Assembly (NCBI GenBank): GCA_004194705.1
Contig: SADC01000060.1
Span: 124,001-188,000 of the forward strand
DNA length: 64,000 nucleotides
Reading direction: 5' to 3'
Source of the DNA: Ditylenchus dipsaci
Taxonomy: Eukaryota; Nematoda; Chromadorea; Rhabditida; Anguinidae
Under the pieces are notes generated by a model. That model did no database searches. It was not told the DNA's origin and saw nothing but the letters and a program-made list of their open reading frames with translations. Positions 10,660-21,725 of this stretch are shown here, one piece after another. Positions within the stretch are counted from its first letter, which is position 1. Every line of letters starts with the position of its first letter. Position numbers and translations under genes: made by a program.

Positions 10660-11972
10660 CTAAAGTAAAAAATAAGTGTGATCACTGAGAGGTACCAAAC
10701 GCAACCTGTTACAACCTGCTAAATCTGCTTCTCATTGATTCTTGATTTCTGTCCTGCTCTCTGCTTCTTTGATAGCTTGGATTGCAAGTCCTCATCATAC
10801 TGAAAATTACACCAAATTGATTCCGTCAAAAATCTGAAAAAGTCGTCGTTTTAGGACCTCTCATACAACAAAAGATAGCTCAGACATTCAGCTACAAGAA
10901 TAATCAGACCGATTTTTGTAAAGTCAGAATTTTTAACAACTAGAGACCGTTTAAAGCAAACAAGTGGCAATAAGGCGAAAAAATTTCTTTGAAAATTTTC
11001 ACAGAAATTAGTTCTGCTTTTGAAATTTCAATTGTTTTTCGGCAAGTAATGGCTCATTCGAAAGCCCTTACTGTGAGGAATCTTTTGGCAATAAGCATGC
11101 GAAACCGAAAAGAAAAAACCAGATCAGAGGCATGAAGCGAAAAAGGCCTCAAATTGACTATTTTTGATCAAATTTCTGTTTGGCGCCAAATATCCCTAAT
11201 ACACTAAGATTCAAATTTTGAAAGGCTGTGACTTTTAAAAATCTTTCTTGTCCGGTTGGGGGGCGGTCGGGCCATCCCAACCCTTTGGGGGGCAAGAGGC
11301 TTGGGGGCTTGGAGTTGAGATGTGCACACCCACGTACTTAAACAAAAATCACTCGAGAGTGACTCTGGATGCATAAAAAGCATGCATACCAGAGTTCTTT
11401 ATGCGGTACGCCCCTAGTCAATAAAACTATGTTCTAATCCCATCTTTTTGGCGTGTCTAGGCACCTCTTTAAAATGGTTCGCCGTGGTCCCTCGAGGCGA
11501 AAAGTAAAATTTTGACTAAAAAGTTTTTTTTGCGAAAAAATAACGTTTGATGTGGGAACGTGTTAGAAGATAGCTTTTTTTGTTTCAAGCATATAAAAAT
11601 TACTCGAGTCGTTTATACGCTATTTTTAAATAAATGAAAAATACGACACTCTTGGTTTTGAGATTTTTTTAGTTTTAATTTTTGGGTTTTAGTGAGCAAA
11701 TTGTCGTTTTTTTCGTAGAAGAGTCAAAATCTCGGAACTGTTGTAAGCGAAATTTTTTGGCCCACTTTTAAAATGTAGCCCAAATCTCAGCTTTCGTTTA
11801 AAAAAAGGATCGGTGAAAAATAACGACCGGAACCCGGGATATGGACGCTTTTAGGGAGGTGGTCATTTAGAGGGAATTTTAAAATTGGCCTTCTTTGGGA
11901 CTTTTGAATTTTTATTTTTTTTGTCTCGAGAGGAAGTCGTATAATATAATACTGTTTTGAGCTGTTTTTTAT
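10660..11972. repeat. Intergenic stretch with a two-hairpin repeat copy (about 11270-11455)
   Basis: This copy keeps the half hairpin (ggggcttggagttgagatg), the second hairpin (gactctggatgcat / atgcataccagagt) and the tail gttctaatcccatcttttt. It lacks most of the first hairpin arm. Nothing coding was seen in the rest; 11560-11900 is low complexity. Confidence 0.5.
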
Positions 11973-12933
11973 GGGTAAAACGGAATTTTTGCAGCTAATT
12001 CTCGTAATTTTGCAGCTAATTCTCCGTAATTTTGCAGCTAATTTTTTTGCAGCTAATTCTCGTAATTTTGCAGCTAATTCTCGTAATTTTGCAGCAAATC
12101 CTTGTAATCTTGCAGCAAATATTAGTGAATTTTGCGGGAATTCGAATTCCGGCGCTAAGTACGAATACCCCCCCCCAAGCATCCGACCTTTAAAATTTGC
12201 TGTAACTACCTTGCAAACAACAAGTTTAGGCTTAGCCCTTAGGCTTGGGGGTAGGCCAGCGTACGGAAGTTGTGACTAATGAAGAGTTTTGCGCACATTT
12301 CCGGGGTCTGGGACATAAATTTGGGTACTTTTTACTAAGTAAAAAAAGTGAAAATCGTTGGGGGGGGGGGGGTATTCGCTACTAGCGTCGAATTTCCTAG
12401 TCAAAAGATGACTTGGAATCGCTCAGAATCCCAGCCCGGAGTGGTCAGAAGCCCTGAAAGTTGGTTTTTTGGGGGTTTACTAAAGGGGGTAAAGTTTTGC
12501 GAAAATCGATTGGGCGGATCAGAATTCCGGTCCGATCGGCTAATCGCTCAAGAAATTTCAGGTTTATGACGGTTTGGAGTGGTTCAAGGGCGGGAATTCT
12601 GAGCGATTAAGCCGATCGGACCGGAATTCTGATCCGCCCATCCGAATTTTCGCAAAAGTTTACCCCCCCCCTTTTAGTAAACCCCAAAAAACCAACTTTC
12701 AGGGGCCTTCTGCCACTCCGGGCTGGGATTCTCGCGATCCAAGTCATCTTTGACTAGGAAATCGAATTCCCGCAAAATTCACTAATATTTGCTGCAAGAT
12801 ACAAGGGATTGTGCTGCAAAATTAGAGCCATTAGCTGCAAATCACGAGATTAGCTGCAAAAAAACACTTAGCTGCAAAATTACGAAGAATTGCTGCAAAA
12901 TTACGAGAATTAGCTGCAAAAATCGTTTTACCC
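11973..12933. mobile_element. Iteron-TIR foldback element, iteron gcagctaattctcgtaattt
   Basis: Termini GGGTAAAACG (11973) and its complement (12933) lead into inverted arrays of the ttttgcagctaattctcg unit (11984-12120 and about 12780-12922). Inside, two arms of about 150 bp (cccagcccggagtgg... around a centre near 12570) are complementary, so the element folds back almost completely. Flanks gttttttat and gtttttagt are similar but not identical. A 239-bp MITE is inserted in the left arm. No transposase is present: a non-autonomous relative. Confidence 0.7.
12151..12389. mobile_element. GRCGCTAGTAGCGAATACC-ended MITE, copy 1
   Basis: Ends GGCGCTAAGTACGAATACC and the complement of GACGCTAGTAGCGAATACC; flanks cgaattcc (12143-12150) and gaatttcc (12390-12397) differ by a single-T indel. 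The uninterrupted opposite arm of the host element (complement of about 12752-12775) serves as an internal empty site. The interior (aaacaacaagtttaggctta, ccccggaaatgtgcgcaaaa as complement) is shared with copies at 19823-21717 and 63215-63456. Confidence 0.75.
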
Positions 12934-13009
12934 GTTTTTAGTCAAATTTTTGTCTGTAGGTTTTCAAGAAAGCAAGTTAGGCCGCAAAGTGAGTGGGGAA
13001 CGAGAAATT

Positions 13010-14490
13010 AGGTAGCCTTGCAGTTTGAGTAGGCAGGCAAGGAATACCAAGGTGTAGGTATGCCGGAAAGTGAGTACGGGAGGGGGGAGGGGTAACAGAG
13101 AGTGGGTAGGGGTACCTAGAAAGAGAGTAGAGGAACCTGGAAGTTAGTAAGTGTACCTGAAGAGTCGATAGGGTACTGGGAGTAGTAAGGGTATCTGAAG
13201 AATCGATAGGAGTGTCGCGAGCGGCCACGGCCAACAGCTCGTGAATTGGAAAAAGGGGAATGGAGGGGATATTTGATCCCACTCCTTTGGATCCGCAAGG
13301 AAATGCCTTAACCATAGGCCACCAAACCCCAGACTGGGAAAGTGAAGAAATTTGTAGACATCAACTTGCGTCGAAAGACCGCAACAGGAGTACCTGGGAG
13401 GAAGTAGGGTACTGAGGTTTAGTAGGGGTAACTAAAAGATACTGACACGGGAACGACACGACGCTCCGTCACGTATCAAAGAACGTCATATACCAAAAAT
13501 AGCTCTCTCCGAGCTGGAAGAGGGTGTAACCAGAGGAGTAAGGGTATGGAGAGGAAGTAGGGTAACCTAGAGAGGAGTAGCGTATCTGAGAGGGAGTAAG
13601 GGTACTGGAGAGGGAGTAGCGTACTGGAGAGGAAGTAAGGGTACTGGAGAGGAAGTAAGCATACTGGAGAGTGAGTAATACCAGGAGAGGGGATAGCGAG
13701 TCAGGGAGTGGGTAGGTGCAAGGAGACATCAGGAGACGTGGTATTTCTTTTGTTTTCTTTTTCTTTGTTTTAAAATTTTGATATTTATTTTGCTAAGGTG
13801 AGGGTACCTGAACAGTTGATAGCGGCACCTGGAGAGTAGGTGGGGGTATCTGGAGAGTTGGGTAGGTACCAGGATATTGAGGTAGTGTGCAGGAGAGTGC
13901 ATAGCAGCCCTGGAGAAAAGATAAGGGTACCGTGACAGTGAGTGGTGTTACACAGAATTTTGAGATTTGTGAAGCATCTTGTGGGCGATGGTTTAGCCTG
14001 ATCCATTGATGATACTCTAATAATATTGATCATTTTGTAGCCCTAAAGGGGTAGGTTTGCACTATGTTTTTTTAATTTCTAAAATTTGAAAAATAGATAT
14101 TGCGTGTTTAATACTTTGATTGTTCGTGTTTTAGAGAGTTATAAGATTTATAAATGGCATGATTGAGGGCGATGGTTCAACATGTTCTGTAAATGAGATT
14201 TTTGAAATTTTACAGCTATTTTGCAGCCCTAAATGGGTAGGTGTTGCACCATGTGTTTCTTTTAACTTTTTTAACATCAGAATCTGATCAATGAATTTTC
14301 AAATTTGATTTTTTTAGTTCTTTTTGTCGTAGTTAATTGTTGATTGACTGATAGTTGATTATTGTTCAAGTTGGAGGTGAGTGGGGGTACCACCGGAGTA
14401 GGTAAAAGTGCCAGGAGAGGAGCAGGCGTACCAGGTGAGTGAGTGAGCCAGGACAGTGGATAGGCGAGCCAGGGGAATGGTCAGAGTACA
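13010..14490. repeat. Minisatellite of a tagggtactggagaggaag-type unit
   Basis: Diverged tandem units of roughly 18-22 bp run in blocks at about 13020-13220, 13380-13440, 13500-13730, 13795-13960 and 14375-14490. They are all purine-rich on this strand and share gggta-c-tggagag. Units are degenerate and separated by AT-rich spacers containing a repeated phrase (tgcagccctaaa-gggtaggt near 14035 and 14223). No open frame of significance; apparent frames on the - strand are repeats of Tyr-Pro-Ser-rich codons from the unit. Confidence 0.7.
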
Positions 14491-14776
14491 TGAGGTAGGT
14501 AGGAATAATTAATCTTTTTTTGTTTTTTTTAACATTACAATTTGTTTAAATTTAGGATTTTCGGATTTTTGGATCTAGATTTTTTAGGATTTCTTTTAGT
14601 TAATTCTTGATTGGCTGTTAGTTGATTATTGTTAAAGTGTTTTTTTTAATTTTTTTTTTTGTGCTTTAACAGAGGCGAGGTTGTCCGCGGTAGGCGAGCT
14701 CCCGATCCAGAAGAGTGAGTAAAGCGGGCTAGGAGAGTGAGAAGGCATGCCAAAGTAGTGATGATGAGCGAGTGGG

Positions 14777-14958
14777 CTAATTTACCTGACGCCACCACTC
14801 AGGTAAACCTGACCCAACAGTCAATTCAGCTTGGGGGACCAAGGCGAAATTTTTTAAATTATTTTTTTTAAATAATTTAAAAAAAATTTCGCCTTGATCC
14901 CCCAAGCTGAATTGACTGGTGGGGGTCAGGTTTACCTGAGTGGTGGGCGTCAGGTTAA
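14777..14958. repeat. Perfect-looking foldback of about 180 bp
   Basis: Arms starting cctgacgccaccactcagg and ending with its complement (cctgagtggtgggcgtcagg) meet at an AT-only centre near 14865. Arms of about 80 bp are nearly identical, with one arm carrying a slightly shorter junction. A MITE or hairpin element. Between 14960 and 15740 nothing is coding, apart from a lone accgtataacctctattaat end at 15223 of the TA-MITE type. Confidence 0.6.
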
Positions 14959-15740
14959 ACTGCTCGAGCAAGTGAGTAGGCGGTGTGCCAATGAATATAG
15001 CAGTATGCTTGATGAGTCGATTTGGTTATCTAATTTGAGTCGATTTATGTGGATAGTATTTTGCTGATTATTGAATACGAGAAGTATAAGTTTAAAAAAG
15101 TTGATTTTTTGAGTTGAAAAGAGCTATATAGGTGCGGTGCATCATCAGCGTGGCCGCGAGCGTAGGGCCCGGCGCAGACGGGGCCCACGCGAGCTAGTGA
15201 GCAGTAATTCGTGTATGGTCTACCGTATAACCTCTATTAATCCCCCAGTGGGGGACCCCACCCTCTAATAATACACATCCTCTCATTTTTTGACTAGGGT
15301 TTCAGAGTTGAGGCCATTTTCGATTTAGAATCTCAAAATTTTTCAGGGCTGAAATTAACCCCTATGGTATTCAACGGTATTTCAACGGTAAAATTGCGAC
15401 TCGCTACAATTTTGAATTTTTTGATTTCATTATTTTACTGTTTTTTGCACGTTCTTTTAACTTTTTTAACTTAGGCCTTAGGCTTAGGCAGGGGTAGGCC
15501 AGCGCACATTAGGACGGGCTCAAACGTGTGCCCAGACTGAGCACCAAAACGCGCCAATTTGAAAAAGCTGTAGCGAGTCACAATTCGTAGCGAGTCGCAG
15601 GTCGTTCATTTCAACCTCTTCGCGTGATCCGTATACCCAACCTTTTATTAAATGACAACAATGACAACAAACTCAACAAAAGTTGCCCACACGCTTTATT
15701 TAGCTGTCTTTCTTTGTTCGTCTCCGTTTTCTCTTAGGCT

Positions 15741-17441
15741 TTATATCCAAGTCCTTGTCTCAGACTTTCTAACGAAAGAGTTAGGCTTTTTTCTCGTCTC
15801 AGAAGCAATTGGAATGTCTGGTTTGGGACACGCACTGGAAGGCTTTTTCTTTTCGGGCACATCATTGCTGCCATCCGTTTCTGAGGTCGAATTGCTTCTC
15901 CTGGATGTTTTGACTGCTAACTTCTTCCGAGACTTGCTTAGCTGGAAATAAATTAAATAGAATGCAGGACAGCAAGCTAATTCCCAAACCTGGACAAAAT
16001 GTTCTTTTGTCTTCTCCAGGATCCACTGAGATGCTCGGCATTTTTTGGTCTACGAAAAGACGCCACAACAGACCTTATTTCTTCCTGTTTATGGTCCACA
16101 GCGAAAATTGGATGCGCTGCTTCCTCAGGGTCAAGAAACACCCTCTCCAAGACTTCTTTTAACCAATTTAACGGCTCCTAAACTTGGTCAATAAATTTCC
16201 TATGTAACAATTGGAAAACTCCAATTAAAACCTTACTTCAGGTGCTTGCCAGAAAACAGGCATTTTAACTTGAGAAATATCCTCAGATGACTGGCCATCA
16301 ATCAGAGATACTTTAGGCGCAGGTTTAACAGGAGCTGCCTCAGGTCGACCCATCAAAGACAGAAAACTGAACCCATTTTTTTCTGTTGTCGATGCTTTGC
16401 CTGAAATGTGAACTTAGACGCTACTCAATAGATTAAGAATGTTGAATTGCCGTTTTTCTTCCTTAACTCTTCAGCAAACTCTGGATCCATATTGTAAAAG
16501 TTCCCTCTATCGTCGCTTCTGTTAAATCCCCCTAAATATAATTAAATTGACGCACCATTTTCATATTAAAACGCCGAACCTTAACAATATCATTGATCTT
16601 TGTAGTTTCGGTATTGATGCCAACATCTTCCGATGTATTCTCGCCCTGTTGCTCCTTCAGCCACTTGACATGAATGGGATCATCGGGATCATATCGAGTA
16701 AAGGGGCAGACTTTCTTTTGCTTACTGGGAGCCTGCGTGTTCAAGGAACTTTTCACTTCTTTACCAAGTACTCGAGAAAGAATGCTGAGTTCATTAAGCT
16801 TTTCCTTGTGGTGTTGCTCTTCATCCGAATCAGCCTGAAAAGAGTTGACCTGTTCCTCATAAATCAATTTTATAAATCAATTAACCTGTTTTCATCTTCT
16901 TCAATAAAGCGCTCATCCAATCTAAAGCGATCATCAGCAAAGTGCATTTCTTTTTTTACCATTTCTTCTCCTAAAGCTCCAAAGAGTTTCTTGCTCATGA
17001 ACGTGTCAGGATCCGACTTTTCCAAGACAGGCCTTTTATAAACATCATCATTGACCAGCTTCAGGGTTGACGGCAGAGCTTCTTCAGTCTTCGCCCTTTC
17101 GGCACGGTATCCTAAAATTGATAAATTTATTTCAAAACAAAGATCGAAAACAAATGAAAAAGTGAGAGATGTCTTTCTACAAGACACGTTAACTCGACAT
17201 GATTCGAAAAATACCTCTTCTTCTCCTCCGATTCAGATTTAAATACTTTCCGACTTTTTCTTTTCATAGCAGCAGCTGCTCCAGGAGAATCAATGGCACG
17301 TAAAGCACATGAAATTTGCATCTTTCTTTGTTCCTGCATTCGGCGCATTTCATCCATTCGCTCAAGACGTCTTTTCTCAGATTCCAGTCGCTTTTGGCTG
17401 ATCTCTTTGTGCTCCATATTCTGATCTGCATGACCATTCAT
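15741..17441 (-). CDS. NOL8: NOL8-like nucleolar protein
   Basis: NOL8 is a nucleolar protein needed for ribosome biogenesis and growth. Seven exons on the - strand: 17441-17215, 17111-16886, 16834-16580, 16531 to about 16450, 16400-16237, 16177-15990, 15941-15741. Exon 1 starts at ATG and is a basic coiled region (RLESEKRRLERMDEMRRMQE, ISCALRAIDSP) ending in a Ser/Glu tract. Exon 2 has KKLFGALGEE and ADDRFRLDERFIEEDE, the NOL8 signature (KLFG, then TDDRFRMD-x-RF). Exon 3 is acidic and has YDPDDPIH; exon 4 has YNMDPEFAEELR; exon 5 GFSFLSLMG; exon 6 an LDPEEAAHPIF segment; exon 7 a Lys/Ser-rich tail with stop at 15741-15743. The N-terminal RRM of vertebrate NOL8 is not visible here. Some exon phases disagree by one base, as elsewhere in the window. 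The donor of exon 4 appears to be non-GT or lost to an indel. Confidence 0.7.
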
Positions 17442-17650
17442 TTAAACTGAAAATACGGAACATAAAAAATGTAATATTGCAGCAGGTGGTATTTGATTTT
17501 GCTCCACATTACTGAAAAAGATCAAATTGAATTGTTGCCCCTAAAATCTGAATTATTGCCCTTTTTTTGCTTTTTTCGGCAATTTATTACGAAAAAAGAA
17601 AAAAAGGGCAAGAGTTCAGATTTAGGCAAAAATTTTAGTTACATCCTTAA

Positions 17651-17878
17651 AGGGCATGCCCGTGCGTTTAAAAAGTTAAGGCGGGACCAGTAAATTTTTT
17701 GGATCGTTCTAATTTACACTCATTTTGCGTCAAAACTGATATTTATGACCTTATACTAGTTTTAAAAACTAGGCAGAAAACTTAAAAAATCTTGATAAGA
17801 ACGCATGTAAAACTTGATAGAGAAAGAAAAAAGTGCTGCTCCCCGCCTTTTCTCAGTGTCAGGCACGGGCATGCCCCT
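17651..17878. mobile_element. TTAA-flanked MITE, ends AGGGGCATGCCCGTGC
   Basis: Inverted ends (AGGGCATGCCCGTGCGTT at left, complement of AGGGGCATGCCCGTGCC at right) are flanked by TTAA on both sides (17647-17650, 17879-17882), the target site of piggyBac-type elements. The core is an imperfect inverted repeat with no coding capacity. A sister copy with TTAA on both sides is at 24738-24967, and one end is near 53680-53720. Confidence 0.75.
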
Positions 17879-17988
17879 TTAATGAAAAATGCCTCCTAAT
17901 TGGCTAAAAATGCCCCCTAAATTAAAATTATTATTTTTTTCTTAATTTTTACGTTTATTTTCCAAAATTTTTGTATTGTAATTTTGTA

Positions 17989-18406
17989 TTGGGTTGGTGC
18001 ATAATTAACGTCAGTTTTTTATTTGCACACTATTCAACAACAACCCAAATATAAGTCCGCCTATAACATTTCTGAATATTATTCTGGAGCATATTCATCC
18101 TCTACATCAATAACAGCTTCCCATTTGCTCGGTAGCTGATCAATTTCGCGAGCGAAGAAGTGAGCATTTTTTGACGTAATCCACGCTTTAATATCAGCCA
18201 CAATTTCTTCTAGGTCATCGTAAATTTTTCCAACGACCATCCCTTCTCAAAGTGATAAAGCAGGATATGACGAATGTGCAAATGATTTTGACACGCATCT
18301 CAAAAATTTATTTAATATGTATGAGCAAAAACAGAATGAATTAAAATGTCAGATACTCACTAAATTAACACAACAAAAAACCGACGTTAATTATGTACCA
18401 ACCCAA
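17989..18406 (-). mobile_element. Internally deleted mariner element
   Basis: Perfect-looking mariner ends TTGGGTTGGTGCATAATTAA / complement of TTGGGTTGGTACATAATTAA, flanked by TA (17987-17988, 18407-18408). On the - strand the remnant reads VADIKAWITSKNAHFF then DQLPSKWEAVIDVEDEY, the C-terminal end of a mariner transposase, followed by a stop. About 420 bp remain of a usual 1.3 kb, so the catalytic core is gone and it could move only in trans. Confidence 0.8.
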
Positions 18407-18433
18407 TACGTATTACGTACACGTGGGCACAAA

Positions 18434-18725
18434 TGGGTTAATACAGCGATAGTTTATCATGAAATTGTGAAAAAATCTGCAAAACTATTATACAAGTTGT
18501 AGCACAAATTTCTATATCTTTTTTTTCTGCTAGACAAACATTTGATTCTGATACCGGATTCGTGTTCAGCGTAGTCGATTGCTTACAAAACTGCACTTTA
18601 AATAACAAAGTCATTGTCAAAATTCAAATTCCTCTCAAGAAAATAGACATTAAAATTTTAAAGGCAAATATTTATTGTCTTGAGGGGAATTTGAATTTTG
18701 ACAAGGACTTTGTTATGCGCAACTC
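18434..18725. repeat. Partial copy of the element found at 29391-30225
   Basis: Shares gacaccggattcgtgttcagcgtagtc (here with one change) and an inverted core (ctcaagaaaatagac / gtcttgaggggaattt) with the larger copy in a PIEZO intron. The outer ends are missing. The stretch 18730-19390 shows nothing else recognisable. Confidence 0.55.
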
Positions 18726-19389
18726 CTGGCGGTCATTTTGGTATATAATGAGTTTATAACTAGTATGACAATCATGGCGTACCACTCGGTAACCTGTAGG
18801 TATACCTGATCCCACGGGAAGGTGTTGTCTTCTTGTTGGAGGGCCGTTAGATGGGCGACAGCCTGTCGGAGTTGGCTCTTCAGCGGTCCCGACATACAGC
18901 TGTATTTTGACCATGTACAACTTGTTAGCTTTCGGACCCGTTTTCACCTACTTGGTCAATAATTAAAGCGAGGACGCGCACCATTGTGTTCAGAATGAAA
19001 AAATGAGTCAGAATCAACGCTTGTTCCAACCCACCATTCTTGTTTTTTAAGTTTCAGGTTTTTCGTGGCAAATTTCGGTTTTTTTTGTGGCATTTTTCAG
19101 GTTTTTAGCAAACCAAATCAGTAATAGCCAAAAAATATAAGGGGCCAAGACAAAATTAGCAGTTTCTCAAATTTTCACATTTACGAAAATCTGACTCGCC
19201 GTTTACGTACTAATATTTTTGAACAAATGAATATTTTTGTTAGCAGAAAAATCGTTTTGTAAAACCGCGCTTAATTGTTATTTAAATTTTATTTGGCAAA
19301 GAGTTTTATTGTTTATTTCAGATTATTAAGTTTTTGCATCAGAAATCACTTGTAATGTGAGCAATTGTTTGAACTTTAAGATAGTTTGA

Positions 19390-19600
19390 TCATTTACCGG
19401 CCGGGGTAAACTTATCAAAATCGAAATTTGTCAAACGTAGGTTTTGCCAAAACGAAACTTGTCATGATTAAGCTTTCCAAAACAAATTTGTCGATGCAAA
19501 ACCTGTCGAAACGAAGAATTTTAAAAACCAAAGTTTTCAAAAGTATGTTTTGTCAAAAACAAAAATACTTCATAACGAAATTTGTCCAAAATTGCCTTGG
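19390..19600. repeat. Degenerate caaaacgaaacttgtc-type array
   Basis: About a dozen diverged units of roughly 17-20 bp (gccaaaacgaaacttgtc and variants) resemble the iteron of the 55974-58193 element. A matching opposite arm was not found nearby, so this may be a solo end of a related element. Confidence 0.5.
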
Positions 19601-19822
19601 TCTTCCTTTGGATGAAAAATGTGAAAAAAATTTGACCCTAGTATAGAATATTGACCACCTCCCCCTCTCCCCCTATTTTTTCTTTTGAAACTTAAACTAT
19701 TTTTTGATCTGCAACTTATTCGTATTCCTTTTTCTAATCTTAGGTATCTCCGTGATAGATTAACTACTGTGATCGTTTTTTTGGTAAGATTGATCGGATG
19801 GCAAAGGGTGACTAGACATTTT

Positions 19823-21717
19823 GACGCTAGTAGCGAATACCCCCCCCCCAACGATTTTCACTTTTTTACTTAAGTAAAACGTACCCAAATTTATGTCCCA
19901 GACCCCGGATAATATGGGACGCAACTAACTCGCCAACAAAAGACTCGCCAACGCAAAAGACTCGCCAACGTAAGAACTCGCCAACGCTAAAACTCGCCAA
20001 CGTAGAAGACTCGCCAACGTTAAATCTCGCCAACGGCAAATCTCGCAAACGACGAAACTCGCCAATGGCAAAACTCGCCAACGAAAAACTCGCCAACGCC
20101 ATAACTCGCCAACGCAAAAAGCTCGCCAACGGAAAACTCGCCAACGGCGAAACTCGCCAATGAAAAACTCGCCAACGCAGAACTCGCCATTGCGAAACCT
20201 ACAAATATATATTTTAAATCTTTTTTCAGGAATTTTTAAATTTTCTATTTTGAAAAAGGATACATATATTCATTTCATTTAAGAATATGTGTGACGAACT
20301 ACATTAATTTCGATAGCATCTTAGTCTAAGATCTTAGAGCAACTACTATGCCATTGAAAGGAGCGGGTAATTCTCATAAACGCATCGTCTAGGGCACAGG
20401 TTCGACGACCGCTAGCTGCTTGTCTTTTTTTTCATCTCCTTCAATCTATACTTGGCGTCCAAACGATACTCACACTCTTGATTATTAAACAAGATTATAT
20501 CACGGAGTTACACACCTACCGAGCTTATTTACAGGCTAAAATCGGCTTAATTTTTGAAAGTCGATGATTTTGGAGGTTTTTTGACTGGTTTAACTGATAT
20601 TTCCTGACTTTTTTTCTACTAGTCACACGTTTCGCATACAAAATTTAGCCAAGATTCTAATCTTACATTTGAGCTATGGAACTTAGAAGAAAGTAATATT
20701 CACATACAGCTACAATTCAAAAAACACCCAACGATGTCCAATTCCATGCCATCCTACACAATTTTGTCATTTGCATGAAATCGCAAATTAGGGCATTTGC
20801 TGACAGTCAAGCAGTGCTGAACATAGTCGCAATTGATTGCTTGATGGTTTTGGGCCCAGTAGTTAGTGAACTTGATAAAAAATAAATAAAGTAAATACAG
20901 TGTGCCTTGGTCGAACCCTTACAACTTTGCCTCTGGTCGAACCGAATCGAACCTTAGATTCGAACCTTCATTTTTCGCCACTCTTTACAGTCGAGCCATA
21001 GGCTCAGCATACAAAATTTCAGGCAGACGCTCCAAAGAGCTCTCCTATGCGTACACACCTCGAGATCCACTCGGCCAAAATGCATGTGTACAATGAACTA
21101 TGTATACTTTCCCTCCACCAAAAGTTACTGGGTTTCACGGTGAGCCTCAACGCTTAGAAAATAATTACTCTGAGGATCCTAACTATCTTAAAGAAGTGGC
21201 TTCTGTACTGTCCCTTCACTTCAAAATATAGCCATTTGTCCCTCTTGAAATCTCCTTTCTGGTCCTTTCATGGCGAAATCATTGATCCAAAATGATTTTG
21301 AGCAGTCCTGAAAAAGTAGTTTTGGGGTCGGTGGGGTTTTAATGCGTTGGCGAGTTTTGCGTTGGCGAGTTTTTCGTTGGCGAGTTTTTGTTTGGCAATT
21401 TGCCGTTGGCGAGTTTAACATGGCGAGTTTTACTGTTGGCCAGTTTTCGCTGTTGGCGAGTTTTTGGTTGGCGAGTTTTGCCGCTGGCGAGTTTTTTTAG
21501 CGTTGGCGAGTTATGGTGTTGGCGAGTATTTTGCGTTGGCGAGTTATGGCGTTGGCGAGACGGTTGCGTCCCGAAAATATGCGTAAACTCTTTATTAGTC
21601 ACAACTTCCGTACGCTGGCCTACCCCAAGCCTAAGCCTGAACTTGTTGTTTCAAAGGGTAGTTACAGCAATTTTAAAAGGTCGGATTCTTGTGGGGGGGG
21701 TATTCGCTACTAGCGCC
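19823..21717. mobile_element. GRCGCTAGTAGCGAATACC MITE, copy 2, split by a later insertion
   Basis: Ends GACGCTAGTAGCGAATACC (19823) and the complement of GGCGCTAGTAGCGAATACC (21717) are flanked by a perfect 8-bp duplication GACATTTT (19815-19822, 21718-21725). Net of the insertion 19916-21572 plus one 8-bp duplication it is about 230 bp, the size of the other copies. Confidence 0.85.
19916..21572. mobile_element. Iteron-TIR element, iteron actcgccaacg
   Basis: Termini GGGACGCAAC / complement of GGGACGCAACC lead into inverted arrays of a 15-18 bp unit containing ctcgccaacg (about 17 units on the left to 20190, about 12 on the right from 21343). Flanks gataatat (19908-19915) and gaaaatat (21573-21580) are an 8-bp duplication with one mismatch. 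Comparison with the intact MITE copies confirms the pre-insertion sequence. The interior (20200-21340) has no recognisable transposase; a weak tRNA-like segment lies near 20345-20425. Confidence 0.8.
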
Positions 21718-21725
21718 GACATTTT

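Noticed and set aside
13116..13729. Ser/Tyr/Leu-rich frames on the - strand
   Set aside because: Products of the minisatellite unit; composition changes with each block and no conserved domain is visible.
20345..20425. Possible tRNA gene (ctcataaacg, then ggttcgacgacc)
   Set aside because: A B-box-like stretch and a CAT triplet are present, but acceptor and D stems cannot be paired, so it is at most a pseudo-tRNA.
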